64,000 bases of DNA, taken from Pseudoduganella ginsengisoli (lineage in GTDB: Bacteria > Pseudomonadota > Gammaproteobacteria > Burkholderiales > Burkholderiaceae_D). Location of the stretch: the NCBI RefSeq assembly GCF_009720865.1, contig NZ_WNLA01000009.1, forward strand, positions 150,764-214,763, read 5' to 3'. The notes beneath the pieces were generated by a model. The model worked only from the letters and a program-made list of their open reading frames with translations, was not told the origin of the DNA and searched no databases. The translations under genes were made by a program, and so were the position numbers. Of the stretch, positions 1 through 7,350 are shown in pieces. The stretch's first letter is position 1; the number at the start of each line of letters is the position of its first letter.

Positions 1-1068
1 ATCAGCGGCAACATCATGATTGACCGTGGCCACCTGGGCGAAGCAAAGAATGTGGTGCTCGATGACAGCAGCGACCTGGCAGCTTTCCGCCGCTGGACGG
101 CAGCGGGCCGGGCGCACGGCACGCAGTTCTGGGCGCAACTGAACCACCCGGGCAAGCAAACCCCGAAATTCCTCACGAAAGAACCGGTGGCGCCATCGGC
201 GATTGCACTGGGCGGCGGCCTGGAACAAACCTTCAACACGCCGCGCGCCATGACGGACGCGGAAATTGCCGTGGTGATCGGCAAATTTGCCCGCAGCGCG
301 CTGCTGGCCAAGGAAGTGGGCTTTACGGGCGTGCAAATCCATGGCGCGCACGGCTACCTGGTCAGCCAATTCCTGTCGCCGCTGCACAACCAGCGCACGG
401 ACCGCTGGGGCGGTTCGGCGGAAAACCGCCTGCGCTTTGTCGTGGAACTGTACCGCGCCATCCGCACGGCAGTGGGCAAGGATTTCCCGGTCGGTATCAA
501 GCTCAATTCCGCCGACTTCCAGAAGGGCGGCTTCAGCGAGGAAGAATCCATGCATGTGGTGCAGGCGCTGGCGCGCGAGGGCATCGACATGGTGGAAATT
601 TCCGGCGGTACATATGAAAGCCCGGCCATGGTGGGCGCGCCCAAGGAACCGTTGAAAGCTTCGACCCAGCAGCGCGAAGCGTATTTCCTCGCGTATGCGG
701 AAAAAGTGCGCAAGCTGGTCACGACACCGCTGATGGTGACGGGCGGCTTCCGTTCGTCAGCCGGCGTGGAAGCCGCGCTGGCCAGCGGCGCGACGGACTT
801 TATCGGCCTGGCCCGTCCGCTGGCCGTGGAGCCGGCGTTGGCGACGCGCCTGATCAATGATCCGGGCTACCGCATCGACATGAAAATGCCGACCACGGGC
901 AGCAAGCTGGTCGACCACATGACGTTCCTCGCCATCACGTGGTACGAACACCAGCTGGCGCGCATGGGTAATGGCAAGAAGCCGCTGCCCAATATGAATG
1001 CGTGGCGCAGTGTGGCGGCCACGTTGTGGGCGTTGGGGACGCTGGGGTTTGCCAAGCGGCGCGCGTAA
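1..1068 (+). CDS. NADH:flavin oxidoreductase, old yellow enzyme family (5' end outside window)
   Basis: FMN-dependent ene-reductase/2,4-dienoyl-CoA reductase-type TIM barrel, expected to reduce activated C=C bonds with NAD(P)H in the cytosol. The frame is open at base 1 and reads ISGNIMIDRGHLGE, which matches the conserved TGN-V/M-ID segment of the family, so the N-terminal part lies outside the window and the first ATG at 16 is not the true start. Visible family motifs are WAQLNHPGKQ, GVQIHGAHGYLVSQFLSP (active-site His pair region), TDRWGGSAENRLRF and the phosphate-binding C-terminal GGFRS and FIGLARPL segments. The C-terminus ends in a short hydrophobic/basic tail (about the last 25 residues) not needed for catalysis. 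Substrate cannot be told from sequence. No partner gene is visible on the right; the next 1.9 kb is gene debris. Confidence 0.9.
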   Translation: MSGNIMIDRGHLGEAKNVVLDDSSDLAAFRRWTAAGRAHGTQFWAQLNHPGKQTPKFLTKEPVAPSAIALGGGLEQTFNTPRAMTDAEIAVVIGKFARSALLAKEVGFTGVQIHGAHGYLVSQFLSPLHNQRTDRWGGSAENRLRFVVELYRAIRTAVGKDFPVGIKLNSADFQKGGFSEEESMHVVQALAREGIDMVEISGGTYESPAMVGAPKEPLKASTQQREAYFLAYAEKVRKLVTTPLMVTGGFRSSAGVEAALASGATDFIGLARPLAVEPALATRLINDPGYRIDMKMPTTGSKLVDHMTFLAITWYEHQLARMGNGKKPLPNMNAWRSVAATLWALGTLGFAKRRA

Positions 1069-1237
1069 GGATACGTGGAAGGGGGGGCGTCGGCAGGCGA
1101 CAGACAGTGGGGGCAGTTACCAATGCAGGCTCCTACTGTTTATGGCTTGGTTCCGCCTCATCCGGCGACTTGTAGGCGTTGAGAGTCCTCATTATTTCGC
1201 GGTCTTGCCGATACTTCCTCTTTAGTTTTAGTAAATA

Positions 1238-1441
1238 GTTATCGATCCCGCGACATTGCCCGAATTTCTCGCAGTCGCTGCGCCATTGGATTAAATAGCG
1301 CTCGCCCTGAGCGCGGAGCTGGACCGAACCTACATCAGTCAGATAGAGCGCGGTGTAGAAAATCCGTCCTTGCTTGTTTTGTGCAAGTTGGCCGCCTTTT
1401 TAGAGCCTGATGTACCCGATTTGGTGGGCGAAGACCGGTAA
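1238..1441 (+). pseudogene. XRE-type HTH regulator remnant, frameshifted
   Basis: The last 42 codons read ELDRTYISQIERG then VENPSLLVLCKLAAFLEP, the second half of a Cro/C1-type helix-turn-helix domain including the recognition helix, followed by a TAA at 1439-1441. In the same frame a TAA lies just upstream at 1292-1294. The frame that continues the fold upstream (RDIARISRSRCAIGLNS) is shifted, so the domain is broken by an indel near 1298-1304. No good start codon or RBS is present. The rest of the 1069-1494 gap shows nothing else that I can support. It probably once regulated the neighbouring toxin-like module. Confidence 0.5.
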
Positions 1442-1512
1442 AGCAAGCCGATTGGCGCTCCGCCTCTGCCACATCGTTTGAAAATACCTCCTGCATGGTG
1501 CATAATTGCTTC

Positions 1513-1731
1513 ATGAGAGCCGCAGCCGACACTTTCATCATTGGGGATTTCCCCCAGCTCCGACTGATCGCATGGAATCGTAACCCCCATGATGCGATCA
1601 CCGGTGAGGAGGCGTTCGAGCTCTACGAGCGGAATTGGCGTTTTGTTGATGAAACCGCCATGCCTCCCCGCGAGCGCGCTATGGTAGATCGCCTGACACG
1701 TGAATACGGCCATGGCATCTTGCATGTTTGA
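1513..1731 (+). CDS. Small hypothetical protein, putative partner of the AbiEii-like gene
   Basis: A 72-codon reading frame with acceptable composition (FIIGDFPQLRLIAWNR, GEEAFELYERNWRFVD, LTREYGHGILHV). An alternative in-frame ATG lies at 1495; neither has a convincing Shine-Dalgarno sequence, and the conserved-looking part starts after the second ATG, so I chose 1513. It ends in CATGTTTGA, where the ATG of the next (broken) nucleotidyltransferase-like gene overlaps its stop codon, the arrangement expected of a translationally coupled two-gene antitoxin/toxin-like module. I recall small proteins of this look beside AbiEii-type genes, but the function is unknown and this copy may be a relic because its partner is broken. 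Confidence 0.55.
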   Translation: MRAAADTFIIGDFPQLRLIAWNRNPHDAITGEEAFELYERNWRFVDETAMPPRERAMVDRLTREYGHGILHV

Positions 1732-2381
1732 CCGTCCTCATCACCAACGCATCGCCAATTTCTCGCCGCCCTCAACGCAGATTTTCTCGCCCAGTCCGAT
1801 TGCTACTTCGTTGGCGGGACGGCCATCGTACTGTCCTTAAATGAATATCGGGAGTCGGTGGACGTTGACTTCCTATGCAGTTCGATGGATGGCTACCGGG
1901 CCTTGCGCAACACGATTACGAATGCGTCACTTGGCGATATCCTCACCCAGCCCGTGGAGCTGGCCCGCGAAGTGCGCGCAGATCGCTACGGCATTCGGAC
2001 CTTTGTTCGGGTGGACGGTACACCCATTAAGTTCGAGATCGTGAGCGAGGGGCGAATCGACATATGTACGCTGAAAAGCTGCTTGCCAATGCCGACCGAT
2101 GTGGCGATGTTTCCGTTGCAAGCCGCGATGCCATTGACTTGGCAATGCTAATCGAGCACTGGGGTGCTGTGCCGGAAGAGGCGTGGACAAAAACTCGCCG
2201 GGCGTACGGTCAGAGCATCGACACTGCGTACATGAGGGCCATCGATCTGGTTAGCGATCAGGCTTACTTGGCATCGTGCTTGAAGAAAATGCACATGGAA
2301 CCTGCGCTGGTTGATCGTATCCCGGAATTATTGCGTAGCTCGTTGCCCACTCCAGACGCAGTGCCATCTCCCGCGCCGTAA
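1724..2381 (+). pseudogene. AbiEii/AbiGii-type nucleotidyltransferase toxin-like gene, disrupted
   Basis: Three reading frames together rebuild one protein. The ATG at 1724 gives MFDRPHHQRIAN. A one-base loss near 1757-1763 then moves to a frame reading FLAALNADF, YFVGGTAIVLSLNEYRESVDVDFL, which contains the nucleotidyltransferase GG-T and E-S-V-D-V-D-F signature of the AbiEii family. After KFEIVSEGRID the text jumps, with a frame change at about 2063, to MYAEKLLANADR...SRDAIDLAMLIEHWG, typical of the family's C-terminal half. About 20-30 residues normally found between these blocks are missing. The gene is therefore inactivated by at least one frameshift and one deletion. Intact relatives act as toxins or abortive-infection proteins; that role is family knowledge, not shown here. 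Confidence 0.6.
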
Positions 2382-2472
2382 CAGCAAGGGAGGTCGGCAA
2401 ATGTCGTGCGCTCATCAACCTATTGCAGCATCACTTGATCGATAGCATGAGTGCCATTGGCACCTTCATCAG

Positions 2473-2646
2473 ATGGAGGGCAACTATCACGATCTGGCCC
2501 CTTTTCGTTACGCGTTGAATTCTTTCATCCGCGCCATTGCAGACGTGCCGGAGCTGCTCATAAAAAACTTGGAGCGCCATGAATCTGCACGACGGGCAAT
2601 CAAGCCTCGGCTGAAGGAAGTAAGTGGTGCTGGACCTGAGATATGA
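2473..2646 (+). pseudogene. Unidentified protein fragment
   Basis: A 57-codon frame (MEGNYHDLAPFRYALNSF...) with plausible protein composition and none of the low-complexity look of antisense frames. It lacks a convincing RBS, has a stop not far upstream in frame, and ends by running into the metallopeptidase fragment. I read it as the surviving tail of a larger accessory gene. No function is proposed. Confidence 0.35.
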
Positions 2647-2941
2647 AGCGCGCAACGTGCCACTGCGGCTGACCAACAAACAAGCTGTAGACGCATGGTT
2701 TGAGGTCAAGACCAGGTGGGAGAGCAGCAATCATAGGGCGGCAAACATACGCATCAACACCGAACTGGTGAAAAAACCGAGGGACTTGCTCGAGTATGTG
2801 CTTGTACATGAAATGGCCCATCTGCTCGAGCCGACGCACAGTGAGCGCTTCGTGGCAATCCTGGATAAGTTCTACCCAACCTGGCGCGAAGCACGGGCTG
2901 AATTAAATGAACTGCCGCTTTCGGCAGAGGACTGGACTTGA
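2624..2941 (+). pseudogene. YgjP-like (DUF45) metallopeptidase, N-terminally truncated
   Basis: The frame contains KTRWESSNHRAANIRIN followed by LEYVLVHEMAHLLEPTHSERF. The HEMAH zinc-binding motif plus a downstream H-x-E/H-S-ERF segment is the hallmark of the YgjP/WLM-type (DUF45) family, whose members are about 230 residues. Only the C-terminal half (about 105 residues) remains here. The first codon at 2624 is a GTG without supporting signals. Intact YgjP genes often sit in restriction-modification loci; no such genes remain here. Taken with the neighbours, this marks 1.2-2.9 kb as a decayed accessory island between two housekeeping genes. Confidence 0.6.
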
Positions 2942-2991
2942 GGGTATAACGAGGCTGGGTGTGAAGTGCCGCTAAGGATTGGCGGTTTGTT

Positions 2992-3016
2992 GGCCCGGGT
3001 GGAATCGCCCCGGGCC
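2992..3016 (-). terminator. Hairpin downstream of leuA
   Basis: GGCCCGGG and CCCGGGCC arms separated by a 9-base loop lie about 20 bases beyond the leuA stop codon. There is no T-tract on the minus strand, so this is a candidate rather than a textbook intrinsic terminator. Confidence 0.4.
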
Positions 3017-3037
3017 CAAGGATGTTGAGTTAATGCA

Positions 3038-4735
3038 TCAAGCCGTGACAGCAACTGCGTCGTTGGTTGCCGCTTCCTTCGACTTCAACTGGCGGTTCAC
3101 AGCACTCAATACCGCCTTGAACGACGCCGTCACGATATTGCTGTCAATGCCCGCGCCAAACAAGGTCGGGCCATTCTCCAGGCGCAGTTCCACATAGCAC
3201 GCGGCTTTTGCATTGGCGCCGGAACCGATCGAGTGCTCGTGGTAGTCCATCAATTTGATGTCCAGGCCCAAGGCATCGACAAACGCATCGATCGGACCAT
3301 TGCCGCCGCCTTGCAAGGCCGTCGCCACGCCACGGTGCGTCAGGGCGATATCGATTTGTACGGTTTCATCGCTGCTGGTGTCTTCCACCAGCTTGTGCGC
3401 GTTGTACGCGTACGGCGACGTTTGCGCCAGATATTCGCGCTGGAAGATTTCGTGGATGCCTTCGGACGTGATTTCCAGGCCGGTCTGGTCGGCCACCGCT
3501 TGCACGGCGCGCGAGAATTCAATTTGCAGGCGGCGCGGCAATACGAGACCGTAATCCTGTTCCAGCAAGTACGCCATGCCGCCTTTGCCGGACTGGCTGT
3601 TCACGCGGATCACCGCGTCATAGCTGCGGCCCAGGTCTTGCGGGTCGATCGGCAAGTACGGGATTTCCCAGTGCGCATCCGGTTTTTGCTGGGCGAAGCC
3701 TTTCTTGATGGCGTCCTGGTGCGAGCCGGAGAATGCCGTGAACACGAGGTCGCCCACGTAAGGATGGCGCGGGTGCACGGGCAACTGGTTGCATTCTTCC
3801 ACCAGCTTGCGCACGGAATCGATGTCCGAAAAATCCAGGCCCGGGTGCACGCCCTGCGTGTACAAGTTCAATGCCAAGGTCACCAAGTCAACGTTGCCGG
3901 TGCGTTCGCCATTGCCGAACAGGCAGCCTTCCACGCGGTCCGCGCCGGCCATCACGGCCAGTTCGGCGGACGCCACGGCGGTACCACGGTCATTGTGCGG
4001 GTGCACGGAAATGATCAGCGAGTCGCGGCGCTCCAGATGGCGGCTCATCCACTCGATCTGGTCGGCATACACGTTAGGCGTGCTGCACTCCACGGTCGAT
4101 GGCAAATTGAAGATCATTTTGTTTTCCGGCGTCGGCTGCCATACGGCGGACACGGCGTCGCAAATCTGCTTGGAAAAGTCCAGTTCCGTGGTGGAGAACG
4201 ATTCCGGCGAATATTCAAAGCCCCACTGCGTCTGCGGATGCTGCGCCACCAATTCTTTGACCAGCCTGGTGCCGGTGGTGGCGATATTGACGATTTCTTC
4301 GCGGGACATGTTGAACACGACCTTGCGGAAGACCGGCGCCACCGAGTTATACAGGTGGACGATGGCTTTTTTGGCGCCCGCTGCCGCTTCCACGGTACGG
4401 CGGATCAATTCTTCGCGGGACTGCGTCAAGACGATAATGGTGACGTCGTCCGGAATCCGGTTTTCCTCAATCAGCTTGCGCACGAAATCGAAGTCGGTCT
4501 GCGAAGCGGAAGGGAAGCCCACTTCGATTTCCTTCAGGCCGATTTTCACCAGCATGTCGAAGAAGCGCAATTTCTTTTCAGGGCTCATCGGCTCGATCAG
4601 CGCCTGGTTGCCGTCACGCAGGTCGGTGCTCATCCAGATCGGCGGTTTGCTGATGACGGCGTTGGGCCACGTGCGGTCAGCCAATTGCACTGGCGGGAAG
4701 GCGCGGTATTTCGCTGCTGGGTTTTGCAACATCAT
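3038..4735 (-). CDS. leuA: 2-isopropylmalate synthase
   Basis: Catalyses condensation of acetyl-CoA with 2-oxoisovalerate, the first committed step of leucine synthesis, in the cytosol. The protein (565 aa) is the long LeuA type: TIM-barrel catalytic part with the metal-binding [15 protein letters not shown] motif near residue 40, [11 protein letters not shown] (metal-ligand histidines), and [21 protein letters not shown], then a C-terminal LeuA dimer/leucine-regulatory domain (about the last 130 residues). A longer frame upstream exists, but I chose the ATG at 4735 because AGGAG precedes it by six bases and the protein then begins [11 protein letters not shown], as relatives do. The gene is single, with leuBCD not in the window. 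A long leader with a leucine-rich peptide precedes it, suggesting attenuation. Confidence 0.96.
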   Translation of the reverse strand: MMLQNPAAKYRAFPPVQLADRTWPNAVISKPPIWMSTDLRDGNQALIEPMSPEKKLRFFDMLVKIGLKEIEVGFPSASQTDFDFVRKLIEENRIPDDVTIIVLTQSREELIRRTVEAAAGAKKAIVHLYNSVAPVFRKVVFNMSREEIVNIATTGTRLVKELVAQHPQTQWGFEYSPESFSTTELDFSKQICDAVSAVWQPTPENKMIFNLPSTVECSTPNVYADQIEWMSRHLERRDSLIISVHPHNDRGTAVASAELAVMAGADRVEGCLFGNGERTGNVDLVTLALNLYTQGVHPGLDFSDIDSVRKLVEECNQLPVHPRHPYVGDLVFTAFSGSHQDAIKKGFAQQKPDAHWEIPYLPIDPQDLGRSYDAVIRVNSQSGKGGMAYLLEQDYGLVLPRRLQIEFSRAVQAVADQTGLEITSEGIHEIFQREYLAQTSPYAYNAHKLVEDTSSDETVQIDIALTHRGVATALQGGGNGPIDAFVDALGLDIKLMDYHEHSIGSGANAKAACYVELRLENGPTLFGAGIDSNIVTASFKAVLSAVNRQLKSKEAATNDAVAVTA

Positions 4736-4802
4736 GGGGTACTCCTGGGTCTCTAGAATGTGGGAAGCCGGATAGGCATAACGATGTGGCGCAGTGGGCT
4801 GG

Positions 4803-4828
4803 CGGCCTGCCACGGGGTTCGTGGGCCG
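4803..4828 (-). promoter_or_regulatory. Hairpin directly after leuA leader peptide
   Basis: Immediately after the leader-peptide stop codon the transcript can fold CGGCC-CACG-loop-CGTG-GCA-GGCCG. It lies between the peptide and leuA, where an attenuator or anti-attenuator element would be expected. No run of U follows, so it could be a rho-dependent or translation-level switch instead of an intrinsic terminator. Confidence 0.4.
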
Positions 4829-4909
4829 TCAACCGATCGGTAGCATTAGCAGCAGCACGGCGCGTGGCGCAATCGTGCTGCGTGGCGTGGTAAGAGCCTT
4901 GGTGAACAT
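4829..4909 (-). CDS. Putative leucine leader peptide for leuA
   Basis: A 26-codon frame starts at ATG 4909 (MFTKALTTPR...) and ends AVLLLMLPIG before TGA. Three consecutive leucine codons (CTG CTG CTA) are followed one codon later by another (CTA), just upstream of a stable hairpin and 93 bases before the leuA start. A weak AGGAAAG lies about 10-12 bases upstream. This is the classic design of an amino-acid attenuator: ribosomes stalling at Leu codons under leucine starvation would change folding of the downstream RNA. The peptide is too short for standard gene callers. The position, codon cluster and long leader are visible; the regulatory role is inferred. Confidence 0.55.
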   Translation of the reverse strand: MFTKALTTPRSTIAPRAVLLLMLPIG

Positions 4910-5097
4910 CGTTGCAAGCTTTCCTGGTAGGGACTTCGCGCGGTTTTTGACCGGCGCAGGGTACTTCTTGGGTCGCGAAACTGACTGCGAGTGGGTAACT
5001 GCGTCAGGCGCGTGCTAGTAGACGCGGCAACAGCGATAGGGCGCTGGATGCCGGTAGCAGGAAAGTGGATAGGTGCAGATGCGTAAACATGGGCTTA

Positions 5098-5127
5098 AAT
5101 GTACGGGAACCCATTTAAGGTTGTCAA
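5098..5127 (-). promoter_or_regulatory. Sigma-70 type promoter for leuA leader
   Basis: On the minus strand a perfect TTGACA (5122-5127) is followed after 18 bases by TACATT (5098-5103), 4 of 6 matches to the -10 consensus. Transcription would begin near 5090, giving a leader of about 355 nt before leuA that includes the leucine-rich leader peptide. Confidence 0.55.
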
Positions 5128-5201
5128 GCAAATTATATTAGGCCGAGGTGCCGGGAAATGCGCAAAACTGCCAAATCCCGGCCCGGGTTGATTTTTCAGC
5201 T

Positions 5202-6200
5202 TTACTTTACTGCATCCAGCACTTGCATCACGGCGTCCACAACGGCTTGCGGTTTCGACAAGTGAATCGCATGGAGCGCCCCCTCCGCCACGCGGTTGCT
5301 GCCGCGCGTCGACAGCGCGGCCGTCTCATCCTGCATGGCCTTGTTTTCCGCTTCCACGGCCTTGTTGACGTCACTCTGCGGCTGGCCCGGGATCAGGAAC
5401 GGGCTGACGCCCCGCGTCAGCGACACCACGGGCAAGTCGCCGAACGGCTTGCTGCGCGCGGCGCGCATCTGGTCGGCGCTGGTGGTGAACATATTTTCCG
5501 CTTCCGACACATTCGCGCGCCAGTAGGACGCCTTGCGCTTCATGGCTTCTTCGGCAGCGGCCAGTTTCGGGCCGAAGCTTTCTTCTGCGCCGGACACGCA
5601 TTGCTTTTCAAGGTCGGAACCCGGCACAAAACCTTTTTCAGCAGCGGCCAGGCACGCGCGGTCCATATCAACGATAGTGGCGTACATTCCGCTCATGCCG
5701 CCTTTGGTCAGCTTGTCCACGCGCACCAGTTCATCTTCATGCTGGGCGTCCAGCAGCACCAGCCCTGCCACGTCGGACTTGGGACGGCGCGCAAACAGTT
5801 GCGCCACCATGCCGCCGTAAGAATTGGCGACCAGTACATAGGGACCCGGCACGCGGCCGTTTTTCAGCAGGAAGGCCAAATCTTTGGCGGCGTTGGCAGC
5901 CGTAGCCGGGCGGGAAATGGGATCGGAAAAGCCCATGCCGGCGCGGTCATAAATACAGGCGCGGGTGCGCTTGGCCACGCCGGATTGCACCAGGTGCCAA
6001 TCCCATCCCGGCCGTCCGCCACCCGCTTCAAAGACGACAGTCGGCGAGCCGCTGCCCATGCAAAACAGGTTGAGGCGGCGCCCGCCCACGTCGACCATGA
6101 CCTGGGCGCGGGCGTAGGCGTCTTGCGTGAAGGTTTCAGCGGCAGTGATGCCGGTGGAGAGGGAGAGCAGGGCAGCGGCAGCAATAGGCAGCAATTTCAT
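5202..6200 (-). CDS. Secreted alpha/beta-hydrolase
   Basis: A 332-aa exported hydrolase. Residues 1-21 form a clear Sec signal peptide (MKLLPIAAAALLSLSTGITAAE). The fold markers are the VVFEAGGGRPGWDWHLVQ oxyanion-loop strand, the CIYDRAGMGFSD strand, a nucleophile elbow VLVANSYGGM (Ser about residue 128, with Asn-Ser-Tyr-Gly in place of the common Gly-x-Ser-x-Gly), an acid in LVLLDAQHED and a late His in GALHAIHLSK. Substrate unknown; an esterase or lipase-like role in the periplasm or outside is inferred. It lies downstream of selD on the same strand with a 48-base gap, so co-transcription is possible but a functional link is not evident. Confidence 0.8.
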   Translation of the reverse strand: MKLLPIAAAALLSLSTGITAAETFTQDAYARAQVMVDVGGRRLNLFCMGSGSPTVVFEAGGGRPGWDWHLVQSGVAKRTRACIYDRAGMGFSDPISRPATAANAAKDLAFLLKNGRVPGPYVLVANSYGGMVAQLFARRPKSDVAGLVLLDAQHEDELVRVDKLTKGGMSGMYATIVDMDRACLAAAEKGFVPGSDLEKQCVSGAEESFGPKLAAAEEAMKRKASYWRANVSEAENMFTTSADQMRAARSKPFGDLPVVSLTRGVSPFLIPGQPQSDVNKAVEAENKAMQDETAALSTRGSNRVAEGALHAIHLSKPQAVVDAVMQVLDAVK

Positions 6201-6248
6201 CGGGGGGCAATAGTCGTATGGTTGAGAGGGGACGCCGAATGCGTAGGA

Positions 6249-7298
6249 TTACAGGGAGACAGTCACCCTGGCCGGGCCTTGCGCCATGCGGCCGACGACT
6301 GCCGCGCCATCGAATCCTTCGCGCCGGAACAGCGCCAGCACGTCGTCCACGCTGCCCGGATCGCACGCCACCAGCAAGCCGCCCGACGTTTGCGGATCCG
6401 TCAGCAGCGCATGGTGTTCGGACGGCAAATCCGCCGGCAGCACGACATCCTTGCCATACGCATCCCAGTTGCGGCCGGACGCCCCCGTGAAATAGCCTTC
6501 GCGCGCCAATTGCTCGACGCCGTGCAGCAGCGGGATCTTCGGCATCTCCAGCTGCGCCGACAAGCCCGCACCGCGCGCCAGTTCCAGCAAGTGGCCCAGC
6601 AAGCCAAAGCCCGTCACGTCCGTCAGCGCGTGCACGCCCGGCAGTTCTGCCAGCGCCTTGCCTGGCTTGTTCAGCTTCGTGGTGGACGCGATCATGGCCG
6701 CATAGCCATCCGCATCCAGCTTGCCCTTTTTTAGCGCGGCCGACAGCACGCCGACGCCCAGCGGCTTGCCCAATACCAGCACGTCGCCGGCGCGCGCTGC
6801 GGAATTGCGCTTGACCTTATCCGGATGCACGAGGCCCATCACCACCAGTCCATAGATCGGTTCCACGGAGTCGATCGTGTGGCCGCCGGCAATCGGGATA
6901 CCCGCTTCCGCGCAAATGGATTCGCCGCCCTTGAGAATCTGGCCAATGGTTTCAATCGGCAGCTTATTGATGGGCATGCCGACCAGCGCCAGCGCCATAA
7001 TCGGCGTGCCGCCCATCGCATAGACGTCGGAAATCGCGTTGGTGGCGGCAATGCGGCCAAAGTCGAACGGATCATCAACGATGGGCATGAAGAAGTCCGT
7101 GGTGGCGATCAGCGCCTGCTCATCATTGAGCTTGTAGACGGCCGCATCGTCGGCGGTTTCAATACCAACCATCAGTTCCTTCGGCACGGGGAAACCGGTG
7201 GTGTTTTTCAGGATTTCCGACAGCACGCCGGGCGCGATTTTGCAGCCGCAGCCGCCGCCGTGGGAAAAGGACGTCAGTTTCACAGGTTCATTGCTCAT
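6249..7298 (-). CDS. selD: Selenide, water dikinase (selenophosphate synthetase; SelD/SenC)
   Basis: Makes selenophosphate from selenide and ATP, the selenium donor for selenocysteine, selenouridine or selenium metabolites. The ATG at 7298 gives 349 aa starting MSNEPVKLTSFSHGGGCGCKI; the glycine-rich loop with Cys-Gly-Cys-Lys holds the catalytic Cys (not selenocysteine) and Lys. Further AIRS-fold markers: ATTDFFMPIVDDPFDFGRIAATNAISDVYAMGG, GGHTIDSVEPIYGL and LTDVTGFGLLGHLLE, ending with TDPQTSGGLLVAC. A longer upstream frame is rejected because homologs start here. It is divergent from an EgtB/SenA-like gene 52 bases away. In sen clusters a SelD homolog (SenC) feeds selenoneine synthesis, so this copy may serve that pathway rather than, or as well as, selenoprotein synthesis. 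No selA or selB is in the window. Confidence 0.93.
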   Translation of the reverse strand: MSNEPVKLTSFSHGGGCGCKIAPGVLSEILKNTTGFPVPKELMVGIETADDAAVYKLNDEQALIATTDFFMPIVDDPFDFGRIAATNAISDVYAMGGTPIMALALVGMPINKLPIETIGQILKGGESICAEAGIPIAGGHTIDSVEPIYGLVVMGLVHPDKVKRNSAARAGDVLVLGKPLGVGVLSAALKKGKLDADGYAAMIASTTKLNKPGKALAELPGVHALTDVTGFGLLGHLLELARGAGLSAQLEMPKIPLLHGVEQLAREGYFTGASGRNWDAYGKDVVLPADLPSEHHALLTDPQTSGGLLVACDPGSVDDVLALFRREGFDGAAVVGRMAQGPARVTVSL

Positions 7299-7350
7299 GG
7301 TCGCGAAAGTTCCGGTTAAAATCATTTGAGATACATCGGTGCGGGGGGCT

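Noticed and set aside
3233..4756. Long plus-strand open frame opposite leuA
   Set aside because: Composition is His/Arg/Gln-rich nonsense typical of antisense frames in high-GC DNA, and leuA on the other strand is unmistakable.
4736..4813. N-terminal extension of leuA by 26 codons
   Set aside because: No RBS at the upstream codon; AGGAG sits correctly before the ATG at 4735 and homologs start there.
4829..5100. Known riboswitch class in the leuA leader
   Set aside because: No conserved core of a described metabolite riboswitch or T-box was recognised; the leucine-codon peptide explains the leader better.
5148..6734. Long plus-strand open frame across the hydrolase and selD genes
   Set aside because: Runs through two well-supported minus-strand genes and shows no domain or RBS.
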